Source: Planomicrobium sp. CPCC 101110 | Lineage (GTDB): Bacteria > Bacillota > Bacilli > Bacillales_A > Planococcaceae | NCBI RefSeq assembly: GCF_007859395.1 | Contig: NZ_VOHD01000006.1 | Location: 310,001 to 374,000 of the forward strand | DNA: 64,000 nt | Direction of reading: 5' to 3' | Shown here: in pieces, positions 8,629-16,851 of the stretch | Layout of the letters: every line of letters begins with the position of its first letter | Numbering within the stretch: the stretch's first letter is position 1 | Notes under the pieces: model-generated | Told to the model about the DNA's origin: nothing | Database searches by the model: none | The model's input: the letters and a program-made list of their open reading frames with translations, nothing else | Program-made: the position numbers and the translations under genes

Positions 8629-9285
8629 TCATATTTTATTTTCGAGTTTGTTTCCTGCCAGTTGAATAGCCAAGCAATCATCCAAGTAGCCTACCGCAAA
8701 AATATAATCATGCAAAAGGTCGAGCGGCAAAATAAAATAAAGCAATGCCCCTCCCATAACAGCCAGCTCTTTCTTGCTTCCTTCCGCCAAAAGGAATTTC
8801 CGGTGCCAAATTTTCAGCTGCTGTATATACGTTCCAACATTGCCGAAATGGTTTACTTTTGCATCAAATCCGTCTTTTACCATAGACTTCCCTTCGTGCG
8901 TCTTTGTATACTCTTCAAATGTTTCCAATTCTGCTGCAAGCTTGTCGATTGTTATGGACGGTTCATGCAGCTGAATCGATTTTTGCAGCAGTTCAACTTC
9001 AGCAGCTGGAATTGGCCCGGAATGGGATTGCTTTCCATGTTTTTTCCTGCTTGCAGTTGTATCAGCCTCATAATCTATAGCTTCCACCAGATCATTGAAG
9101 GGAATCTCAAGTGCTGCAGAAAGTTTTTTCAAATGCTGAAGCGTGGGTTTTCTTTTTCCGTTCATTATCCGCGAGACAGTAGCCTTATCAATGGATGTAA
9201 GTTCCGCCAACTGCCTGATTGAATAATTGCGCTGCTCCATTGCATCCCGAAGCAGACTTCCCAGCCTGGTAGATTTTTCTTGCAT
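8629..9285 (-). CDS. XRE-family regulator with C-terminal DUF1232 (YkvA-like) domain
   Basis: A 218-residue two-domain protein. Residues 8-70 form a Cro/C1-type helix-turn-helix (YSIRQLAELTSIDKATVSRIMNGKRKP). Residues 165-210 match DUF1232/YkvA, with the hallmark YFILPLDLLHDYIFAVGYLDDC membrane-association segment (positions 182-203). Between them is a charged linker. The combination suggests a DNA-binding protein tethered to, or sensing, the membrane. It diverges from an LCP cell-wall gene, and the shared intergenic region carries three TGTCAAC half-sites that are a likely operator. Confidence 0.8.
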   Translation of the reverse strand: MQEKSTRLGSLLRDAMEQRNYSIRQLAELTSIDKATVSRIMNGKRKPTLQHLKKLSAALEIPFNDLVEAIDYEADTTASRKKHGKQSHSGPIPAAEVELLQKSIQLHEPSITIDKLAAELETFEEYTKTHEGKSMVKDGFDAKVNHFGNVGTYIQQLKIWHRKFLLAEGSKKELAVMGGALLYFILPLDLLHDYIFAVGYLDDCLAIQLAGNKLENKI

Positions 9286-9369
9286 GGTTGTTGCCCCTTC
9301 CTTAAGTTCATCAAGTCAGAATTCAAAGCAAAATTCCCTATAAACTCACTTTATCATTCGTTGTTTTTT

Positions 9370-9402
9370 TGTCAACTTGATATCCGTTGACATTTTGTCA
9401 AC
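9370..9402. promoter_or_regulatory. Candidate operator: three alternating TGTCAAC/GTTGACA half-sites
   Basis: TGTCAAC at 9370-9376, GTTGACA at 9386-9392 and TGTCAAC at 9396-9402. The last two form a perfect 7-bp inverted repeat with a 3-nt spacer. It sits in the divergent region between the XRE regulator and the LCP gene. Confidence 0.55.
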
Positions 9403-9462
9403 AACACTCTACACTTTTATGTGACTGCAGTTTACTTCGTCGCATGCAAAGAGGGGAATATT

Positions 9463-10431
9463 TTGACGACAAATGATTATCCGAACAAAAACAGAAAAAC
9501 AAAAAAAATGAAATCCAGCGTTCTCTTGCTGCTTCTTGTCATCAGCTCGGCACTGCTCCTCTTGTCTTTTCATTTTCAGAGCGGCCAAAAAAGGCTTGAA
9601 AATGAGATGCAAAAGCATCCCAGAGAAGATGAACAGGAAATTTTGTATGCCGAAACAGCCGATTCGCTACTGGATGAAATCAACATCTTGCTGATCGGCA
9701 GCGATAGAAGAAACGATGAAAATGGACTATCGGATGCTTTGCTGGTTGCCAATTACAACCCGGAAACCAATGGAATCAAACTCATATCATTTATGCGGGA
9801 TACATATGTTGACGTCCCCGGACATGGCATGCAGAAAATCAATGCGGCGCATGCGTTTGGCGGACCTGAACTCGTGAACGACACCATCCATAAAAATTTC
9901 GGAATTGAACCCGACTTTTATGCGTCTGTTGATTTTGACGGATTTCCAAAGCTTTTTGACTTGATCATCCCTAGCGGCATCGAGGTCGATATCCCATATG
10001 AAATGTCGCATGGCATCGGCTTGACACTTGAGCCAGGCCTCCAAAAACTTCAAGGTGAGCAATTGCTGGGATATGTGCGTTTTCGAAACGATAGAAAAAG
10101 TGATTTCGGCCGTGTTGAAAGACAACAGGAAATCTTAACTGCCGTAAAAAAACAAGGCTTGAGCTTCCACACTTTGATGAATTTCCCTAAAATATTGGAA
10201 GCCATTGATGCATATATCGATACAGATATAGAAAGACAGGTTCTGTGGAGCATCGGCAAATCACTCATCCAAGATGGATCAGGTGAAATGGAGACACTTC
10301 GCATCCCTGCTGCAGAGACATACACCAATGAACGGGTCGATGCAGGAGAAGTGTTGTCACTGGACTTTGAAGCCAATAAGGAAATTTTAAGCAGGTTTTT
10401 ATCGAACAGCTCTTTAAGCAAAGGCCACTAA
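9463..10431 (+). CDS. LytR-CpsA-Psr (LCP) family cell-wall ligase
   Basis: A 322-residue membrane-anchored LCP protein. A cytoplasmic basic N terminus and one TM helix (residues about 18-36) precede the extracellular LCP domain. The domain shows NILLIGSDRR, SDALLVANYNP, LISFMRDTYVDVPG, KINAAHAFGG and the arginine-rich LGYVRFRNDRKSDFGRVERQQ. LCP enzymes transfer teichoic acid or polysaccharide from undecaprenyl phosphate to peptidoglycan. I take TTG at 9463 as start because GAGGGG lies six bases before it; an earlier GTG at 9421 has no site. Confidence 0.88.
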   Translation: MTTNDYPNKNRKTKKMKSSVLLLLLVISSALLLLSFHFQSGQKRLENEMQKHPREDEQEILYAETADSLLDEINILLIGSDRRNDENGLSDALLVANYNPETNGIKLISFMRDTYVDVPGHGMQKINAAHAFGGPELVNDTIHKNFGIEPDFYASVDFDGFPKLFDLIIPSGIEVDIPYEMSHGIGLTLEPGLQKLQGEQLLGYVRFRNDRKSDFGRVERQQEILTAVKKQGLSFHTLMNFPKILEAIDAYIDTDIERQVLWSIGKSLIQDGSGEMETLRIPAAETYTNERVDAGEVLSLDFEANKEILSRFLSNSSLSKGH

Positions 10432-10482
10432 AAATAGCCGGACTTTCACTTGCAACCAATTTGAAAGAAAGTAGGTGTTTTC

Positions 10483-10761
10483 TTGATTACCTGGAGTTAT
10501 GTGGCTTGGGGAGGAAGCATAGACCAGTGGCTGACAAACACTGGTTTCCCTGTTTATGAAGTGAAAATCAAGGGGTGGAATGACAATCAAGATTATTCCG
10601 ATTTGGAAGATTTGCTCATCATCCGGGTTGTTCATACATATTTTTCTGTCGATGCCAAAATAATCTACCTTCATCCAGATGCCAAATGCAACCTGAAGGT
10701 TCGGAAGCTGGCAAAAGAGACTCGGAAATATTTGCTCGATGCCATACAGGTTGATGGCTGA
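10483..10761 (+). CDS. Hypothetical protein
   Basis: A possible 92-residue protein starting at TTG, with AAAGTAGGTG as a weak ribosome site. The sequence is soluble and acidic in the middle (DNQDYSDLEDLLIIRVVHT), with one cysteine near residue 69. I do not recognise a family. It lies between the LCP gene and a 48-residue membrane protein gene, all on the plus strand, and could be part of a small transcript ending at the hairpin at 10973-11016. Its coding status is uncertain. Confidence 0.4.
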   Translation: MITWSYVAWGGSIDQWLTNTGFPVYEVKIKGWNDNQDYSDLEDLLIIRVVHTYFSVDAKIIYLHPDAKCNLKVRKLAKETRKYLLDAIQVDG

Positions 10762-10826
10762 TGGACAGTCCGCCCTTCGGCACTCCCCTTCAAAAGCTGG
10801 CAGCACTTTAATATAGGGAGGCAATT

Positions 10827-10973
10827 ATGAAAAAAAAGAACGATGGCCACTCGAAAATCTTATTGGGCATTTTAGAAACAGCCCTGCGTCTTTTTGTTGG
10901 CTTGCTGATTGTCAGTGGAATTTTATATGCAGCAGCAGGAGTATACTATACTATAACTTATCTGATGTTTTAA
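10827..10973 (+). CDS. Small single-pass membrane protein, 48 residues
   Basis: A short gene with an excellent AGGGAGG site six bases before its ATG, ending at TAA 10971-10973. It is immediately followed by an intrinsic terminator that overlaps the stop region. The protein has a basic N terminus (MKKKNDGHSK) and a hydrophobic span from residue 11 to 48, rich in leucine then alanine and tyrosine (AAAGVYYTITYLMF). That gives one or two membrane segments. No family recognised. The ribosome site, length and terminator make it a credible small protein. Confidence 0.6.
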   Translation: MKKKNDGHSKILLGILETALRLFVGLLIVSGILYAAAGVYYTITYLMF

Positions 10974-11016
10974 AAACGCACCGCCACTGTTTTTTATTGG
11001 AGGCAATGCGTTTTTT
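10973..11016 (+). terminator. Intrinsic terminator
   Basis: Stem AAAACGCA / TGCGTTTT closing a 26-nt loop, followed by a run of six T. It ends the plus-strand transcript of the 48-residue membrane protein. Confidence 0.65.
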
Positions 11017-11144
11017 ATGTTTTTTCCGGCAACTGTAGGCGCGCTGAAATTGCAAAGTGATCTTCAGGCAAGAATGAGCAGTTCTTTCCAGGTTTGCCAA
11101 ATATCCTTTCAATGCTTTTCTCTCCTATTCTTAACCAAAATCTT

Positions 11145-11612
11145 TCAATTCCAAATCATCGTCGTGCATTCTTCATTTTCCAATGATAAATCATAAAGCC
11201 GATTGCCGCTTAAATTTGATAAGATAAGTTGTTCCCCGCTGGTTTTAGGCATTTTAAACTTTATATTCCGGAAATGTTGAATCCAAAAAAAAGTAAATCG
11301 ATACTCAATTTCCTTCAGGAATTCTTCAATATGGGATGTGTGATTTTCTGCAGAAAGTCTGAGCAGCTTGAATGAGTCGTTTTCATCCAGCACGTCAGCC
11401 CTCTTCAAGCTTTTTTCCACGGGCAGGCGTGGAATGCACAAAATCAACGAATAAGACCCGCCCAGCAGTTCGTTCTGAATTTTACCGTATGGAGTTTTTT
11501 CCATCATCACCAATCGATCTGGAACTTCATCTGTTCTAAACGAAAGCCCGAACTCATATTCGAAGCGGTCCTCTAATTTTTTCAATTCCGTTTTTGTGAA
11601 CACTTTTTCCAT
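11145..11612 (-). CDS. Hypothetical protein
   Basis: A 155-residue soluble protein starting at ATG 11612 after GAGGGA. It opens with a charged helix (FTKTELKKLEDRFEYEF), has a mixed alpha/beta middle (SYSLILCIPRLP), and ends in an acidic segment NEECTTMIWN. There are no membrane segments and no motif I recognise. It stands alone between two intergenic gaps, and nothing in the context points to a role. Confidence 0.6.
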   Translation of the reverse strand: MEKVFTKTELKKLEDRFEYEFGLSFRTDEVPDRLVMMEKTPYGKIQNELLGGSYSLILCIPRLPVEKSLKRADVLDENDSFKLLRLSAENHTSHIEEFLKEIEYRFTFFWIQHFRNIKFKMPKTSGEQLILSNLSGNRLYDLSLENEECTTMIWN

Positions 11613-11779
11613 GCTAATCCCTCAATTCTTCAAGTAACGGTATCTCATTTAGCAGCCAAACAGACACTAGTACCGGATGAGCAAACTTCCTCATTGCCCT
11701 CTTCCTATGCCTAGTATAAATGATTCCTCTATACAGGATCGCATTACGGTCGATTCTTTTAAAACAGATCAAAAAAAAC

Positions 11780-11812
11780 GACCCCTAAAGCCGGCGCTGG
11801 CTTCGGGGCGTC
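11780..11812 (-). terminator. Terminator of the aldo/keto reductase gene
   Basis: Imperfect 13-bp hairpin (GACCCC..AAGCC with GGCTT..GGGG.GTC), followed on the minus strand by a run of eight T. Confidence 0.7.
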
Positions 11813-11819
11813 CGTATTT

Positions 11820-12890
11820 TCACTCTTCCAGTCCCATCGACTTTTTATACCCTTGCAAATAAGGGATTTCTGATGGGCTTCCGAGTTCCAATGAATTCAT
11901 CGCACGGTGCCAAAGCGGATAAATCGGCTCTGGGCGTGCGACCGATTCAATCATGTCCTGCTCTTCTTTGGTCAACTGGATATCAAACGAAGCGATGTTT
12001 CCCTTCAACTGTTCTTCGTTGCGCGCCGCAATGACAATCGGGCCGACGTTCGGACGGTCCCTCACCCACGAGTAGGCGATTTGCGGAACGCTTGCACCAT
12101 GGCGGGCTGCGACTTCCTCCAATGCATCGATCACTTGGTAAAGGCGTTCCTGTTCCTGGACCCAAGGCTCCGGCCAGCCGCCGCCTTGGCGAGTGTCCAC
12201 TGGAGTTTTTTTGTTGCGCCCGATTTTGCCGTTCAACAAACCTTCACCGAGCGGGCTCCAAATCATCGAACCGATTCCCAATTCTTTCCCCGCAGGCAAC
12301 AGTTCGTATTCCGCTTCACGAGCTTCTGGCGTGTAGTAGATCTGTTGCGAAATCGGCGGAATGTATCCCGGCTGCTCAGCGATAGAATAGGTTCTTGCCA
12401 GCGCCCAACCGCTGTAGTTGGATACGCCCCAATGGCGGATTTTTCCGGACTTGACCAGGCTGGTCATCGTTTCCACCGTTTCTTCGATCGGTGTCTGGCC
12501 GTCCCAGAGATGGACGAAATACAGATCAATGTAATCCGTTCCAAGACGCTCCAGTGACTGGTCAATGGAAGTCAAAATATTATTGCGGGAAGCCCCTAGG
12601 GCATTCGGATTATCGCCTATAGGAAAGCCGGTTTTTGATGTAAGCAGCACTTCGTCCCGGCGTCCGCGGATTGCTGCACCGAGTACGCGTTCAGCATCGC
12701 CTTTTGAGTAAAGGTTCGCTGTATCAAACATGTTGATGCCTGCTTCCAAAGACAGGTCGACCATTCTGCGGGCCTCCTCTTCTTTTACATTGCCGGCTGC
12801 TTCAAAGCCGTTCGTCCCGCTGAAAGGGACTGTACCAAGTATGTATTTGGGGACACGCAGGCCAGAGTTTCCTAAATAAATATACTCCAT
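11820..12890 (-). CDS. Aldo/keto reductase
   Basis: A 356-residue NADPH-dependent oxidoreductase of the AKR superfamily (voltage-gated K+ channel beta/YghZ-like length). The catalytic tetrad is visible: Asp56 and Tyr61 in MFDTANLYSKGDAE, Lys86 in LLTSKTGFP, and His127 in YFVHLWDG. The cofactor region IVIAARNEEQLKGN lies near residue 290. It reduces aldehydes or ketones; the natural substrate is unknown. The start at 12890 follows AAAGGAGG. It is monocistronic. Confidence 0.9.
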   Translation of the reverse strand: MEYIYLGNSGLRVPKYILGTVPFSGTNGFEAAGNVKEEEARRMVDLSLEAGINMFDTANLYSKGDAERVLGAAIRGRRDEVLLTSKTGFPIGDNPNALGASRNNILTSIDQSLERLGTDYIDLYFVHLWDGQTPIEETVETMTSLVKSGKIRHWGVSNYSGWALARTYSIAEQPGYIPPISQQIYYTPEAREAEYELLPAGKELGIGSMIWSPLGEGLLNGKIGRNKKTPVDTRQGGGWPEPWVQEQERLYQVIDALEEVAARHGASVPQIAYSWVRDRPNVGPIVIAARNEEQLKGNIASFDIQLTKEEQDMIESVARPEPIYPLWHRAMNSLELGSPSEIPYLQGYKKSMGLEE

Positions 12891-13269
12891 AAAATCCTCC
12901 TTTTAATAATAGTTTTGTCACATAGACACACAACAATCATTTACCCTTCAGGTAAATTAGTAAACGGATACTGGTATTGAAAGACAAAGCTGCCTGATTC
13001 TATTGAAGTATAAACTTTCTCTCAAGGTAATTTTTGTTGCTTTTGGGAACTTCTGAATTCATTGAACATATATGGACCAGAGGCGAATGCCCCCTTCAAT
13101 CATAAGGATTTTCGAAAAGAAACCCATACGGACTTTTTTATAGGATAAATAATAGTCCCTTAAAAATCCCTATGATTCCACAATCCATATTGATAAACTA
13201 ATCAAAGACAACCAGCTGCGGAGCATTGCAGCATTTTCAGGAATAGTGTCGGGAAAGGGAATGAATAAC
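12891..13269. other. Intergenic region
   Basis: About 380 bases between two diverging genes, AT-rich. I see no conserved RNA, repeat or credible small gene. It must hold the promoters of the aldo/keto reductase and the methyltransferase. Confidence 0.4.
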
Positions 13270-14010
13270 ATGGAATTTAGAGGGGCAAGCGTTTACGATG
13301 AACATGACTTTTTATCGAATTACATGAAGAGAAGAGATAGAAAAGACAGTCCGAACAATGCTATCGAAGGCCCTATCATTTTCGAACTCCTTGGCGATTT
13401 TCAAAATAAACGTGTACTGGACCTCGGATGTGGGGATGCTGCGTTTGGAAAAGAACTTCTCGATCAAGGTGCGGCATTTTATACAGGAGTAGAAGGCTCC
13501 ATGCAAATGGCAGCATCCGCAACCCTTAAAATGTCGAATAAAAACGGAACGATTCATCATGAGGCAATGGAATCCTACCATTTTCCAACCCGAGAATTCG
13601 ATATTGTTACTTCTCGATTTGCAATACATTATGTCCGTGACGTGCATTTGCTGTTCCGAAATGTGCATAAAACCTTAAAGGATCAAGGAAGCTTCGTATT
13701 CAGTGTCCAACACCCCCTAACTACTTCTTCTTTTGCAAGCAAGAAAACAGGAGATAGACGCGGAAACTGGCTGGTTGATGACTATTTTATCGAAGGGGAA
13801 AGAAAAGAGCCTTGGATTGAACAGCTCGTTGTGAAATACCATCGAACAACTGAACATTATTTTAAGGCTCTTACAAAAGCTGGTTTCTCTGTAGTAGATT
13901 TAAGGGAAGGAACCCCAAAAAGAGAACATTTCACAAATGAGGAAGAATACGAAAGACGGCTTCGAATCCCGATTGTCTTAGCTTTTTCTTGTACAAAACA
14001 ACAGGATTAA
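13270..14010 (+). CDS. Class I SAM-dependent methyltransferase
   Basis: A 246-residue methyltransferase. Motif I is VLDLGCGDAAFGKEL near residue 52. An acidic residue follows in YTGVEGS, and motif IV-like IVTSRFAIHYVRDVHLLF comes next. The C-terminal half has YHRTTEHYFKALTKAGF. It resembles the ubiquinone/UbiE-like small-molecule methyltransferases, but the acceptor cannot be named. Of three in-frame starts (GTG 13246, ATG 13261, ATG 13270) I prefer 13270, since GGGAAAGGGA ends nine bases before it. It ends at a strong hairpin. Confidence 0.82.
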   Translation: MEFRGASVYDEHDFLSNYMKRRDRKDSPNNAIEGPIIFELLGDFQNKRVLDLGCGDAAFGKELLDQGAAFYTGVEGSMQMAASATLKMSNKNGTIHHEAMESYHFPTREFDIVTSRFAIHYVRDVHLLFRNVHKTLKDQGSFVFSVQHPLTTSSFASKKTGDRRGNWLVDDYFIEGERKEPWIEQLVVKYHRTTEHYFKALTKAGFSVVDLREGTPKREHFTNEEEYERRLRIPIVLAFSCTKQQD

Positions 14011-14020
14011 GGAAAAAGTA

Positions 14021-14046
14021 AAAACGCTTGGAAATCCAAGCGTTTT
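14021..14046. terminator. Bidirectional terminator
   Basis: Perfect 11-bp stem AAAACGCTTGG / CCAAGCGTTTT with an AAAT loop, shared by the methyltransferase gene and the converging lipoprotein gene. Confidence 0.85.
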
Positions 14047-14063
14047 TATCATTATCCTACAGT

Positions 14064-14270
14064 TCAGTCTTCCTCTTGATCTTCCACTACATCTTCTTCC
14101 AATTCTTCATTGGTATCTTTTTCCCCTGCAGGCTCTTCTGTATCATCGTCTCCGCCAACCGCCGGATTATCATTTTGCAAATCATTATTGTCGTTATTTT
14201 CAGAGCTGCAAGCAGCCAGCAGGAGAGACAAGAAACCTATCATAGTCAGTTGTTTCAATTTGGAACTCAT
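14064..14270 (-). CDS. Small acidic lipoprotein
   Basis: A 68-residue predicted lipoprotein. A basic start (MSSKLKQ) and a hydrophobic stretch lead to the lipobox LLAACSS with lipidated Cys21. The mature part is extremely acidic and low complexity (DDDTEEPAGEKDTNEELEEDVVEDQ, positions 41-65). Such peptides sit on the outer face of the membrane, but their role is unknown. AGGAGGTTAAGGC precedes the ATG at 14270. It faces the methyltransferase gene across a shared terminator. Confidence 0.75.
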   Translation of the reverse strand: MSSKLKQLTMIGFLSLLLAACSSENNDNNDLQNDNPAVGGDDDTEEPAGEKDTNEELEEDVVEDQEED

Positions 14271-14548
14271 GCCTTAACCTCCTTTATCCGTTCTTTTTCC
14301 TTCCTATACCCCATAATAAGGATTCGAAGCATCCCTTTGAATTTCAGAGAAAGAACGGCTTTGAGGATTTCCGTCAGTCATTGCAATAACCAGCTTGAAA
14401 CCCGGAAAAAACGCACAACCTCAGGCTGCAGGTTTGAAAAAGACCCGAATCATTCAGGTTTAGAAGCTTTTATGTGATAGGGCAAGTTCCATGTCGTAAA
14501 TTCAACTTCTGATTTATGGCTGCCTGCATATTGAAATTGGTTATATTC

Positions 14549-14893
14549 TCATTTCATACTCGTCTTGACATTGGTTGGAATCATCACTACGGATGCAGTA
14601 AGATCGACTGGCTGAAAATCCGGATCAATGCATTCTCTCCAATATGCCATGTGTTTTTCGTCAATCCAATGAGTGGAGGATTCTGCGGGCTGTCCGCCTT
14701 CGCCTTGGATGGAATACCAATACAAGTATTCCGATCCATCCAAAATTTCTCTGAAAATCGTCTCGACATACATTTTTTCGCCTTCTAATGTCACCAATAC
14801 ATCGTCCAGATGCTCGTTCAAAAAAGCAAGCCATTCATCCACTTTCGCTGTCTTCCCTTCTTTCACACGAAATCGGGTTAGTTCGATGTTCAT
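14549..14893 (-). CDS. DUF6176-like protein
   Basis: A 114-residue soluble protein that I tentatively place in DUF6176. It has an N-terminal RFRVKEGKTAKVDEWLAFLNE, a central YVETIFREILDGSEYLYWYS and QGEGG, and a C-terminal DLTASVVMIP strand. This resembles a ferredoxin-like alpha-beta barrel dimer of the antibiotic biosynthesis monooxygenase/DUF superfamily, but no catalytic role is evident. GGGGGAAG sets the start at 14893 rather than the in-frame ATG at 14914. Confidence 0.6.
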   Translation of the reverse strand: MNIELTRFRVKEGKTAKVDEWLAFLNEHLDDVLVTLEGEKMYVETIFREILDGSEYLYWYSIQGEGGQPAESSTHWIDEKHMAYWRECIDPDFQPVDLTASVVMIPTNVKTSMK

Positions 14894-15014
14894 TTTTCTT
14901 CCCCCTTTATTCACTTAGCCTGCCATACCTTATATTCCTATATTCTACCAATAATCTCGATTGGTTTGAACAGAGAGCTTATGGTAAATTAATCAGTTTT
15001 TTAGAATCAAGAAA

Positions 15015-15047
15015 AGGACAGAAAGCTAACCGATAGCCTTCTGTCCT
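15015..15047 (-). terminator. Intrinsic terminator
   Basis: Stem AGGACAGAA.GCT / AGC.TTCTGTCCT with one mismatch and a 7-nt loop, then TTTTC on the minus strand. It is downstream of the acidic stress-type protein gene. Confidence 0.6.
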
Positions 15048-15107
15048 CATTATTCATTATCAAATTCATTTGTTAAATCAATCCAGGAATATAATTTTGT
15101 ATTAAAG

Positions 15108-15353
15108 CTAGTCTTTTTTCGTTATATCTATCGCTGCGGTATTATTGTACAAATAGGAAGTTGGGGAAGAATTTTTTTCTTGGCCGTTTGAATCCAGTTC
15201 TTCATTGAGCTCCAGGTTGGCTTCTTCAGTTTCAGTTGGATATTCTTTTGTTTCGCTGTGGATTTCCTGCTCCTTGCCATTGAATTTTTCGTTGAGTTCC
15301 TCGTTGGCGCTTTCTGCCTCGGTCTTGTTTTGCTGCTTGTTTCCTTCAGGCAT
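15108..15353 (-). CDS. Small hydrophilic acidic protein
   Basis: An 81-residue, highly charged protein with no hydrophobic core. It is glutamate-, asparagine- and lysine-rich, with NEELNEKFNGKEQE and ANLELNEELDSNGQE as two loosely repeated blocks. It is probably disordered, like small acid-rich or hydrophilin-type stress proteins, but no family is recognised. AAAGGAGG lies before ATG 15353; the longer in-frame ATG at 15377 has none. A sigma-B-like promoter can be drawn 35-58 bases upstream, which would fit a stress role. Confidence 0.6.
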   Translation of the reverse strand: MPEGNKQQNKTEAESANEELNEKFNGKEQEIHSETKEYPTETEEANLELNEELDSNGQEKNSSPTSYLYNNTAAIDITKKD

Positions 15354-15387
15354 TTTTTTACCTCCTTTGGATTTCAATCATTCCTCT

Positions 15388-15411
15388 TTTCCCGATTTAC
15401 TTCCTTTAACA
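15388..15411 (-). promoter_or_regulatory. Possible sigma-B promoter
   Basis: On the minus strand TGTTAA, 12 nt, then GGGAAA. This is a loose match to the sigma-B consensus GTTTAA-N12-15-GGGWAW, ahead of the small acidic protein gene. The -35 match is weak. Confidence 0.3.
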
Positions 15412-15737
15412 CATCATATTTGAAAAAATACATTTCCCCATAATAGCTTCAGTAAATTTGCAGGAGCCAGCTGCTCCGATTCAATTACTAGAGCTAACAT
15501 CCCGATTCGCTAGTTATCCCGTGCCATTCCCCTTTGCCTAAAGGTTTGCTTTTGTTATCTTTTACTGTCTTGAAAAGGAATCAAGAAATACTCGGTAAAT
15601 CTATCCTTGCAAAAAAGGAGATTGCTTGGACCATCTCCTTTATATTTCGTATAATCTAATCACAAAAGGGGACATGTGTCCTTTTCAACACGCTTCTTCC
15701 TTTGTACATTGAGAGTATAGAAAGGTGTGTGGATAAG
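15412..15737. other. Intergenic region with an orphan hairpin
   Basis: No credible gene. A 9-bp hairpin AAAGGAGAT / ATCTCCTTT at 15614-15641 is followed by six T on the minus strand. It looks like a terminator with no visible gene to serve. The YdcZ operon promoter must lie at the right end. Confidence 0.4.
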
Positions 15738-16163
15738 ATGAAAGGAATCTTGTTTGCGCTGGCCGGAGGATTTTTCCTGACATACCAGAGCGTCGCAAAT
15801 GCCACGATCAGCAGCCAGATTGGCACCTGGCAAGCTGCCGCGATGACACAGCTGACCGGCTTTTTGCTGGCGGTTCTCATAGTGGTTGTTGTTGGTGACC
15901 GGTCGTACCAGCAGCTCAATCAGGTTTCGCCTCTTTACGCTTCTGGCGGCTTGTTGGCAGCAATCGTCCTGTTCAACAATATGACTGCGGTCCACCAGAT
16001 GGGCGTGACGCTGACAATCGGAGTCTTTTTGGTCGCGCAGCTCGTTATGGCGATTGCAATCGACAGCAAAGGCTGGTTTAGCATGTCCAAAAAGAGAATT
16101 GGCCGTACGCAAATCGCCGGGGTAATATTGATGGTTGCGGGAATAATCGTTTTGAAGTGGTGA
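15738..16163 (+). CDS. YdcZ/DUF606 family membrane transporter subunit, first copy
   Basis: A 141-residue protein with about five membrane segments of the YdcZ (DUF606) family in the DMT superfamily. GILFALAGGFFLTYQSVAN opens it, and NNMTAVHQMGVTLTIGVFLVAQL with VAGIIVLKW closes it. Members are half-size and are thought to work as dimers; substrates are unproved. The start at 15738 is preceded by AAAGGTG. It overlaps slightly with the extended frame of the next gene, and a second YdcZ copy follows the regulator, so the two copies probably form a heterodimer. Confidence 0.8.
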   Translation: MKGILFALAGGFFLTYQSVANATISSQIGTWQAAAMTQLTGFLLAVLIVVVVGDRSYQQLNQVSPLYASGGLLAAIVLFNNMTAVHQMGVTLTIGVFLVAQLVMAIAIDSKGWFSMSKKRIGRTQIAGVILMVAGIIVLKW

Positions 16164-16174
16164 GGAGGAGAAAA

Positions 16175-16840
16175 ATGGACCGTCGTATAACAGCGTATCT
16201 TCAACAGTTCCAGCTCTCTGGATTGTTCCCGGATTTGGTTCAACAGGAAATGTTTGTCTCGACTTACGCAAGCGGTGAACGGTTGTTTTCGCAAAGCGAA
16301 GAAGCTTATACGCTTTATTTTCTGGTCGAAGGAAAACTGAAAATATCCATGTTGTCTCCCGAAGGAAAACGCCTGATTTTAGCGTTCAAGACTCCATTTG
16401 ACATTGTAGGGGATATTGAATATGTCCGGGACTGCCCCTTCATCAATACAGTGGAAGCCGTCACGGATATCGTGGTCATCGGGATTTCGTATGATGTACT
16501 GAGAAATGAAATGTCGGACAATGCGGCATGGCTGCAGTTTTTGCTTGATACCATCACAAAAAAATTCGAAACGAAAGCCCGGGCTATGAACTTCAATTTG
16601 CTGTATGCCGTCGATGTCCGGGTCGCAAGCTACTTGCTTTCGATGACACCTACCCAGCCGATGCTCGACTCCACTTCCCTTGTGGATATGGCGGATTTGA
16701 TAGGCACCAGCTACCGACATCTGAACCGGGTCCTGCAGCAATTTGAAAAATCCGGATGGATCTTGAAAAAACGCGGTAAAATCACGCTGCTTGACCGGGC
16801 CGCCTTATTGGAACAGGCCGGTCAAAACATTTATGAATAG
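16175..16840 (+). CDS. Crp/Fnr family regulator, YeiL-like
   Basis: A 221-residue regulator. An N-terminal cyclic-nucleotide-type beta-roll (ERLFSQSEEAYTLYFLVEGKLKI ... FDIVGDIEY, residues 27-88) leads to a long dimerisation helix. The C-terminal winged helix has the recognition region LVDMADLIGTSYRHLNRVLQQF (residues about 168-189). No cysteine cluster for an Fe-S cluster is present, so it is not an oxygen-sensing Fnr. GGAGGAG sets the start at 16175. It lies between two YdcZ genes in one operon and is likely their own regulator. Confidence 0.85.
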   Translation: MDRRITAYLQQFQLSGLFPDLVQQEMFVSTYASGERLFSQSEEAYTLYFLVEGKLKISMLSPEGKRLILAFKTPFDIVGDIEYVRDCPFINTVEAVTDIVVIGISYDVLRNEMSDNAAWLQFLLDTITKKFETKARAMNFNLLYAVDVRVASYLLSMTPTQPMLDSTSLVDMADLIGTSYRHLNRVLQQFEKSGWILKKRGKITLLDRAALLEQAGQNIYE

Positions 16841-16851
16841 GAGGAAAACAA

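Noticed and set aside
10414..10824. Minus-strand open frame of 136 codons opposite the small gene at 10483
   Set aside because: No ribosome site and it runs across the end of the LCP gene. The plus-strand reading is slightly better, though neither is certain.
11907..12557. Plus-strand open frame of 216 codons opposite the aldo/keto reductase
   Set aside because: Antisense shadow of a gene with all catalytic residues; composition is arginine- and phenylalanine-biased and unlike a protein.
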